Position numbers and translations under genes: made by a program. Under the pieces are notes generated by a model, which searched no databases, was not told the origin of the DNA, and saw only the letters and a program-made list of their open reading frames with translations. Shown here one piece after another: positions 57,571 through 64,000 of a stretch of DNA of 64,000 nt (positions are counted from its first letter, which is position 1; each line of letters opens with the position of its first letter). The stretch is taken from NCBI GenBank assembly GCA_026874595.1, contig CM049320.1:15877988-15941987 (forward strand). The letters run 5' to 3'. Source of the stretch: Sipunculus nudus (taxonomy: Eukaryota > Annelida > Sipuncula > Golfingiida > Sipunculidae).

Positions 57571-58247
57571 GCCCAAGGGTGTCTAAGCGATAAACTATTA
57601 TCATGAACAAATAGGGCAGTTTTTCTTGTAAATCTCTCCTGGTTCAGGCCTACTGTCAGTAGGTTTTAATACTCACATATAACTTCCTGTGTCACTAAAA
57701 TATATACTCTAAGAAATATTTGCAAATCAATTTTAAAAACGGCTTTACATTTTGAGTGTAATTTAAATGTTCCGTTTTTTTTCGTATTAATTTGTTTACT
57801 ACTTATAGTTATATAGCCTTGGGTTACAATTGCCTTCTATTTACAGCCAAGTCATTGTGATGGCATTGACGGCCACGACAGTGCAGTTTTTGGCATGACT
57901 CATAGACAGCCCAAGGGTGTCTAAGCGATAAACTATTATCATGAACAAATAGGGCAGTTTTTCTTGTAAATCTCTCCTGGTTCAGGCCTACTGTCAGTAG
58001 GTTTTAATACTCACATATAACTTCCTGTGTCACTAAAATATATACTCTAAGAAATATTTGCAAATCAATTTTAAAAACGGCTTTACATTTTGAGTGTAAT
58101 TTAAATGTTCCGTTTTTTTTTCGTATTAATTTGTTTACTACTTATAGTTATATAGCCTTGGGTTACAATTGCCTTCTATTTACAGCCAAGTCATTGTGAT
58201 GGCATTGACGGCCACGACAGTGCAGTTTTTGGCATGACTCATAGATA
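57571..58247 (+). repeat. 338-bp tandem duplication carrying a possible terminal exon
   Basis: 57,571-57,908 and 57,909-58,247 are almost identical (the clearest difference is one extra T). Each ends with an acceptor-like cttctatttacag, then a short frame VIVMALTATTVQFLA and a stop (57,851-57,898 in the first copy). The segment ggccacgacagtgcagtttt is related to the end of the frame at 59,535-59,725 (ggccatgactgtgcagtttt), so these look like copies of one terminal exon. Confidence 0.85.
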
Positions 58248-58249
58248 CA

Positions 58250-59178
58250 TCTGTAAATTTAAATTCCTCATGAGTTATGGTTCCATGTTTATTGCGGCCA
58301 GGATTATATGCAGACAAGAACTAAGAAGTTGACATGGACTTGATACATATTAAGGCCACAAAATGGTTTTCCAACTTGGTGCAAAAGACACAGAAAATGA
58401 AGTCATAAAAAGGTTCAAATTATGATAAATATGGCATTTTGAACAGAACATAAACCTCTTCTGAGTGAATTCAAATTTATACATACATTATAATTCATCT
58501 ACATACAATGCAGTTCTGGCGTACAATAAGGTTTTTTTCCGCACCTCGGCGTAAGAGCAAGGTGACTATTAAGACATTCTGTACGGAAATAAAAAGAATT
58601 ATTGAATTGTAGCAAGGTATTAGTAATGGTAATATGTTGTGTATAACAGTATAATTCTATAAGAGCAATGATAAAAGGATAAAACTGATTCCAATGCGTA
58701 TCATAAATGATCTAATATACGGAGGCACCAAGGTACTGAATGCAAGTGCACCACACCTTAATGAACTTTGTTGAACATACTCACCAATATTAACTTTATT
58801 AACATGCTGTAGTTTCCAGGACACAGAATATAATATTAAATAAACACATACCAGTAACGACCGTTTAAAACAGAGGACCACCAGTTTCTCGATATTAGCG
58901 TTTATTCCCTTAGTGTTGCAAATCGTAGCCAGCTATGGAGCTCTGGGCCCAAGTATATACAGCTCAATATTCCACATTTAGGAAAATGTCCATATCTTGA
59001 ACGTATACACAGTGTGATTCAATGAGCCACCAACACGGTATTTATTATATGGAAATGTTGTATTCTGACTGGAGACTCCGGCGACGAACACCCAAAAACG
59101 TGTGGTGGCCGATCGTGTAGTTTAGTCATACATATATCGTTTAAAAGTGTCGTCCTTTGTCTTATATGTTTGGATACG

Positions 59179-59230
<52 letters not shown>

Positions 59231-59520
59231 CGTATTGTTAATTTACAAATTGTATATGCAGGTATTTAATAAAACATTTGCTTTTTTATTCCTATGAACA
59301 TAAGTTATTAACGGTGTCACTATTGTGTTCTGTCTGTATATTAATAGGCTACTGCATTTATTTAGCACTGAACCTGGGAGATAAGAGGACACGTATACGT
59401 GCGAGCTGCAGGCGGAGTTAGATATGTATCAACAGTGAAAGCACTGTACCGTGACTTTCTATATCTGAAGAATATATTACTTTTGTGGTAACATGTATAC
59501 ATATGGCTCTAGACATATCC
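58250..59520. other. Stretch without a recognised gene
   Basis: Contains (TA)n at 59,179-59,226. The minus-strand frame 58,657-58,881 (hydrophobic, 74 residues) has no recognised family. Confidence 0.5.
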
Positions 59521-59534
59521 TTTGGCTGTATCAG

Positions 59535-59725
59535 AGGATACCAAGAGAGGAAGCCTGTGGTCCAAAAGAGGCGGTTTCTGGCGTCAACCTAAACGTCAGA
59601 GGAACAGCACGAGTCATATTGAAAACGCCAGTGAAATTCTAGATGACGAAAAATACTTGCCGGTAGCAAGTATCCTGTCACTTTTGAAAGCATTTGCGGC
59701 CATGACTGTGCAGTTTTCGTCATGA
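59535..59725 (+). CDS. Candidate exon with repeated dibasic sites, unrecognised
   Basis: Follows an acceptor-like ggctgtatcag and reads EDTKRGSLWSKRGGFWRQPK, RQRNSTSH, then a more hydrophobic tail ASILSLLKAFAAMTVQFSS and a stop. KR pairs at three places give a layout like a prohormone (TKR-GSLWS-KR-GGFWRQP-KR), but no signal peptide or amidation glycine is seen and no known neuropeptide is recognised. The tail is related to the duplicated terminal segment at 57.85 and 58.19 kb. Upstream exons were not found. Confidence 0.35.
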
Positions 59726-59879
59726 CTAGTGTTATGATACATAAAAGGCTCTATCAGCTAATAAGAATACCTGGAGAACCGTGTGTTCATGGCTATTATA
59801 CTTGGTACTTTTAGTGGCGGAAACGAGTGCCTTTGATATAAAATGTTTTTCCTGGTTTTACTTGTATTGTTTATAGCTC

Positions 59880-61100
59880 AGCTGACTGAAAGTCATCCGA
59901 GTTAAAGCGATCACTTTTTGTCTGTCTTCTGTCCGGCCGTGTGGTTTCCCGTGAACAGGGCACAAATCGTAACCTCTGGACCTAGAAGCTTCTAACTGAT
60001 ATCCATGGAGGTTCGTAAAAATCTCCTTGGAAACTAGAAATTATGTCATTGCAACCTATATCCTCCTAGCTAACGGGCTAATTAACAAACTCTTCAGAAC
60101 ATGAACAACTAATACATTGATTGTCATGATTTTTTCCATGCATATTGATCATGGAGTGTTTCATCAATTCCTGAAGACTGGTGGCGCCCCCTGTATTTTT
60201 TTCTAACTTTTACGCATTTTTTTTCTCTATTCTGGAAATTTTTAAATGAAACAGTCTGGCTGTTAATTGGGCACAAACCGTACCCGTTAGACCTAGAAAC
60301 TACTAGTTGTACATCCAGGTGAGGTCCAAAACAAATATCCTTGGAAACCTGAAATTAGGTTATGCATGGTGACCCATATTCTACGAGCTACGGGCCTATA
60401 ACATCATTTTAAGCTCCAAATGGTCAGATGGGGCACAAATTGTATCCATTTGGCCTGGAATTTTCTTAACTGACTTTCAAACAGGTCCATTTCTATATTC
60501 TGCGAACGTTAGACCAAAAACATTATTTTGAGCACCATGAAAGTCAGATGGGCAAAAACTTTATTTTTTCACTTAGAATCTTCCAACTTGACATCCAGGG
60601 AGGTATTTGAAGAAAACTTCTGGGAAACTTTAAAGTAGGTCACTGTGACCTAAATTCTCTGAGTTATTGGGCCTGTTATTGCACTCCAGAATAATTAAAT
60701 ATTTGTGTAATAGTTTGCTATGATTCTTTTCATGCATATTGATCATGGAGTGTTTCACCAGTTCTTGAAGAACAAGGGCGCCACCACTATTTTTTTCAAA
60801 ATTTCACGCACTTTTTCTCCGGGCCTAACTAACTGTATTTCCAGGGAGGTCTCAGGCAAATCTTCTTGGAATTCTTGAAATTAAGTTAAAGAAAAAAAAA
60901 ACATGTTTCGAGAACTCATAAGACAGATCTGCATGATTGGTTACAGTTGGACCGGGAAACTTGTCATTAATTTTGATTAAGATCCATGGAAATTCCTGTA
61001 AGAATTCTTTGGGAACCTGAGATAATGTCACTGTGACATATATTTCGCGAGCTATGTGAAAGAAAATGAACATGATTTTAGTACTCTGGAAGTCATCCGA
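59880..61100 (+). repeat. Degenerate ~300-bp dispersed repeat, about four partial units
   Basis: Recurrent blocks: ggaaac-tgaaatta-gtca-tg-gacc-atatt near 60,029, 60,341, 60,622 and 61,011, and catgcatattgatcatggag with tgtttca near 60,138 and 60,735, followed by ggcgcca/ccc. Starts with agctcagctgactgaaagtc, similar in style to the gtccgtcc-linked repeat at 26.27 kb. Noncoding. Confidence 0.75.
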
Positions 61101-61577
61101 CAAATTGTTCAAGGCTCCTTATCAAATATTTTAATAACGTCATAAGGTCAATAATTAATGCAAACGTCACCTGTATGTTAAAATTCAGCTGAGCGTCATA
61201 GCCCATGGCCACTTGTAATTTTACCGGTGACCCAGTATACTTTAAATACGGACAATATTGTTTTCTTTTTGTAATGTCATGACACGTAAAAAGATACGTT
61301 AGTATACCATTTACATTGATGTAATTAATTGAGAAATAATTATTTGCTTATATATATCAAATGATTTTTGATTCTGGAATGCAAAACAAATCACACATAT
61401 AGGTCTATGATGTAAACTAAAGCTTATAATTATTCATGTTTATATTTTGAGGATATTGCAAGGAAACAATCACATTTTTTCTTCACGTTGAGGAACAAGC
61501 AAATAATGCTCTCACTTAATCCAAACAATCTTTTTCTGTAAAGAAAAAGCACCCCACCCCCAATTAAGAAACAAAGC

Positions 61578-61660
61578 CCCCCCCCCCCCCCCCCGGGGGG
61601 GCTCCTCCAGATCCAGAATTTTTCCAGTGGTGTGTGTGGGGGGGGGGGGCTAGTGGATAA
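61578..61660. repeat. Poly-C/poly-G block
   Basis: About 18 C followed by 8 G, then ctcctccagatccagaattt and a further G12 run. Likely the decayed end of a gggg/ggatcc-type MITE; also prone to sequencing error. Confidence 0.7.
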
Positions 61661-61734
61661 TTTGCATAATCATATAAACATATCCAAGGGTGCGGGCACT
61701 TGCCATAGGGTTTTTAACCCATGCATTGTGTGTG

Positions 61735-61762
61735 TATATATATAAATAATATAATATATATA

Positions 61763-61802
<40 letters not shown>
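61735..61802. repeat. (TA)n microsatellite
   Basis: Interrupted TA run with ataaataat words. Confidence 0.92.
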
Positions 61803-61804
<2 letters not shown>

Positions 61805-62700
61805 CTTTTGATGTTCAAAAATATTGTAATCGGTGAATCGTTTGATACGTTTCCTGAATCACTTTATACCTATAAAAAATCCGATTTCTTCGCTGTTTTT
61901 AAAACGAAAACTGCCCTGTCCTTATTTTTAAATTTCAGAATAATAACTGTTATTAGTGGATCAGAGAAAGAGTTATTTGATATTTCCTGTATCATATTCA
62001 TTCTCTCTTGTAAATATGTAGTCGTAGTTTCATCCTTACATTCAATAACTGGCAGACTGGTAACTAACAAAACATGACTTCGCGGCTACATATAAAAATA
62101 TATCTTTTGCACTTTTCCACTTCATATACAGTCTCATAGTTTTGGTAATTGTGAAATAGTTGTAAATGAGCACAGATGTGCAACATGATATTATCCCGAG
62201 GTATAGTTTACAACTGGAAACTCTTGGATAAAGTTCAGAGAAAACGTGAATGCAAATGTCAAACTCAGGAAGTTCGTATTATGTGTAAGTTTTATTTGGG
62301 GAATGCAGTTTGAAGCGCGAGGATAATATTAATTCAAAAGAAGTGGGTGGCTCGGTTCACCAACTCACCTGTCTACTCGCCCCTTTTGGAAACTGACATT
62401 CGAGGTTCCCCCAATAACAGTAAATAAAAACGGTTTCCTTATGACAATCCAGGTACTCTAAGATGTTTTGGATAATTCTTTCTGGCTATTCACATAAGTC
62501 CGTCTATAACTGTTGAATGACTACAGCTGCTAGCAGACGAATCAACCAACTTCCATAATTTCATAATAAACCTTGCTTCGCGTGGTTTTAATTAACTCGG
62601 CAAATAAAGACTTCTCTACAGCAAGCAGTAAGAATGAGAAATTCATAGCAAAAGAATAAATGATCTGGACATTATTTCTCCCCCTATCAACCGATTTATA
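61803..62700. other. Stretch without a recognised gene
   Basis: A frame at 61,808-62,077 overlaps a longer-lived minus-strand frame at 61,870-62,070; neither resembles a known family or has clear splice context. Confidence 0.45.
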
Positions 62701-62765
62701 AATAAAAAATAAAACTTGGGTATTAAATTAACTTTAAATAAATCTTTAGGAGTATTTTCAAGTGA

Positions 62766-63131
62766 ATGGAAACGGGCATTTGTTACCCCGCTGCTAAAAA
62801 AACTACCCTTGACAAAAGAAATGTGTTAAATTTCATTTCTGTATCGAATCTACCCTTCCTCTCTAAGGTTGTTGAGAGGATTGTGGCCAAGCAACTCACC
62901 ATCCATCTGGAGGATGATGCTCTGTACCCTGAGTTCCAGTCAGCATATCGTGTACGTCTCGTCTTTGACAACCAACAAGGTGTGATTCTTGTATTGTTGG
63001 ACCTGTCTGCTGCATTTGATAGCATCTCCCATTCAATTCTGTCCCTTGCAGGCTCCGTCAAAGGTATGGCATTAAAGGTAAGGCCCTGGAATAATTGGCA
63101 GACCATCTCAGCAGCAGGAAAGAAACTGTAA
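62766..63131 (+). pseudogene. LINE-3 RT fragment 1
   Basis: Holds FLSKVVERIVAKQL and LLDLSAAFDSISHS. The frame is lost after GMALK, where a small deletion joins the next motif. Confidence 0.85.
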
Positions 63132-63652
63132 TTTTCAATGGTGAGACCTCGACTGCCCTGGATGTGTGTCATGGCGTCCCCAAGGGGTCAGTGCTTGGCC
63201 CCATTCTGTTTTCCGTGTACACTGCTCCTATCTGTGACATTGTCGCTCTACATGGGCTCCTCATTCATCTATTTGCTGATGATGATCAGCTTTCTATGAC
63301 CTTCAATTTCAATACCTCACCCACCACTGACGACTCAAAGGCCGCTGTGCAGCGGTGCTTTGCTGATCTAAATGCATGGATGGTTCTGAATAAGCTTAAA
63401 CTAAACGGCAATAAGACAGAACTCATGGTGCTAACATCACCCCGTCTCAGGACAAGAGTTGACATTCCAGCCCTTCGTGTCAGGGCCGATACTGTCTTTG
63501 CTAGCCCCTGCATCAGGAACTTGGGATCAGTGTGGGACCAGGCTGCTGCAATGGAAGAGCATGTCCGTCACATCTGCAAAACATGTTATTTCCATCTCTA
63601 TAACATATCGGCAGTAAGGACATGCTTACACGTAACGCCACAGAAATCATGA
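63095..63652 (+). pseudogene. LINE-3 RT fragment 2
   Basis: A 185-residue frame with GVPKGSVLGPILFSVY, FADDDQLS and NKTELMVL, ending in the post-RT region. The next fragment (63,622-63,864) continues it in another frame. Confidence 0.87.
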
Positions 63653-64000
63653 TACATCCCTTAATCTCAACAGGGCTTGATAGCTGCAACTGGCTCCTTC
63701 TGAATGTACCAGCTGCGCTGATTGCTATTCTGCAGCGCGTTCAGAACTGTGCAGCTCGGATAATCACCAAGAAGCGTATGCATGACAGCATCACAGGAAT
63801 TCTTAGAGATCTTCACTGGTTTCCTGTTAGAGCATCGGGTCGATTTCAAGGCTTTGTATCATAACATATCAATATGTAAATGGTTTAGCCCCTGCATATT
63901 TGTCCGAGCTTGTGTCCCCATATGTGCCTTCAAGAAGTCTCCGATCAAACAGCCAGCTACTCCTGCAGCAACCAGCCCCCAGAACTAGATCCTATGGAGA

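Larger units (their letters stand above)
62700..64000 (+). mobile_element. CR1/jockey-like LINE (LINE-3), truncated by the window end
   Basis: RT region begins near 62,725 (LNKSLGVFSSEWKRAFVTPL), then LPFLSKVVERIVAKQLTIHL, VILVLLDLSAAFDSISHSIL (first catalytic Asp), a frameshift, GVPKGSVLGPILFSVYTAPI, LFADDDQLSM (the FADD catalytic box), LNAWMVLNKLKLNGNKTELM and post-RT RNATEIMIHPLISTGLDSCN (63,622-63,864), with NGLAPAYLSELVSPYVPSRS running to the end. At least three frame changes. 5'-truncated within the RT. Different family from LINE-1 and LINE-2. Confidence 0.88.

Overview
This is eukaryotic nuclear DNA: AT-rich, intron-bearing and full of transposon remnants, long (TA)n runs and minisatellites. 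A secreted PAN/Apple plus C-type-lectin gene, a Golgi-type carbohydrate sulfotransferase gene, several decayed non-LTR retrotransposons, tRNA-derived SINE heads and gtccgtccgtcc-type dispersed repeats suggest a marine invertebrate, most likely a mollusc and perhaps a bivalve. That placement is inference; no marker gene is present.

The dominant feature is a very large inverted repeat. Positions 1 to ~15,765 reappear as the reverse complement at ~45,337 down to ~32,015. Both arms carry the same two dead LINE copies in the same order, the same microsatellites and the same fragment of a PAN exon. Only two large differences are apparent. The left arm holds a 2,677-bp terminal-inverted-repeat transposon (2047-4723) with an 8-bp target duplication, and the right arm keeps the unoccupied site. 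The right arm has a 57-bp minisatellite expanded to about six copies that is single copy in the left. Subtracting these leaves arms of nearly equal length (about 13.1 kb each).

The ~16-kb spacer between the arms carries a nearly complete four-exon secreted PAN + C-type lectin gene on the + strand (19,154-21,683; one frameshift in exon 3, TATA box at 18,883). It also holds a decayed multi-exon gene (24,079-~27,900) and many small repeats. Pieces of the lectin locus (called D, E and PAN here) recur in the same order at 31.0-33.1 kb, so tandem duplication of this locus and the large inversion-duplication are intertwined.

Outside the palindrome, 48,679-57,075 (- strand) is a three-exon carbohydrate sulfotransferase gene. 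Its exon phases agree and splice to an intact 411-residue type II membrane protein. Its first intron contains a 2-kb array of a 36-bp minisatellite, a hexamer-rich 1-kb inverted-repeat element and small MITEs. From 57.5 to 61.1 kb there is a 338-bp tandem duplication carrying a possible terminal exon, a related + strand exon with several dibasic sites, and degenerate dispersed repeats. The window ends inside a CR1/jockey-like LINE (62.7 kb to the end). Protein-level calls come from reading motifs by eye; no database search was run.
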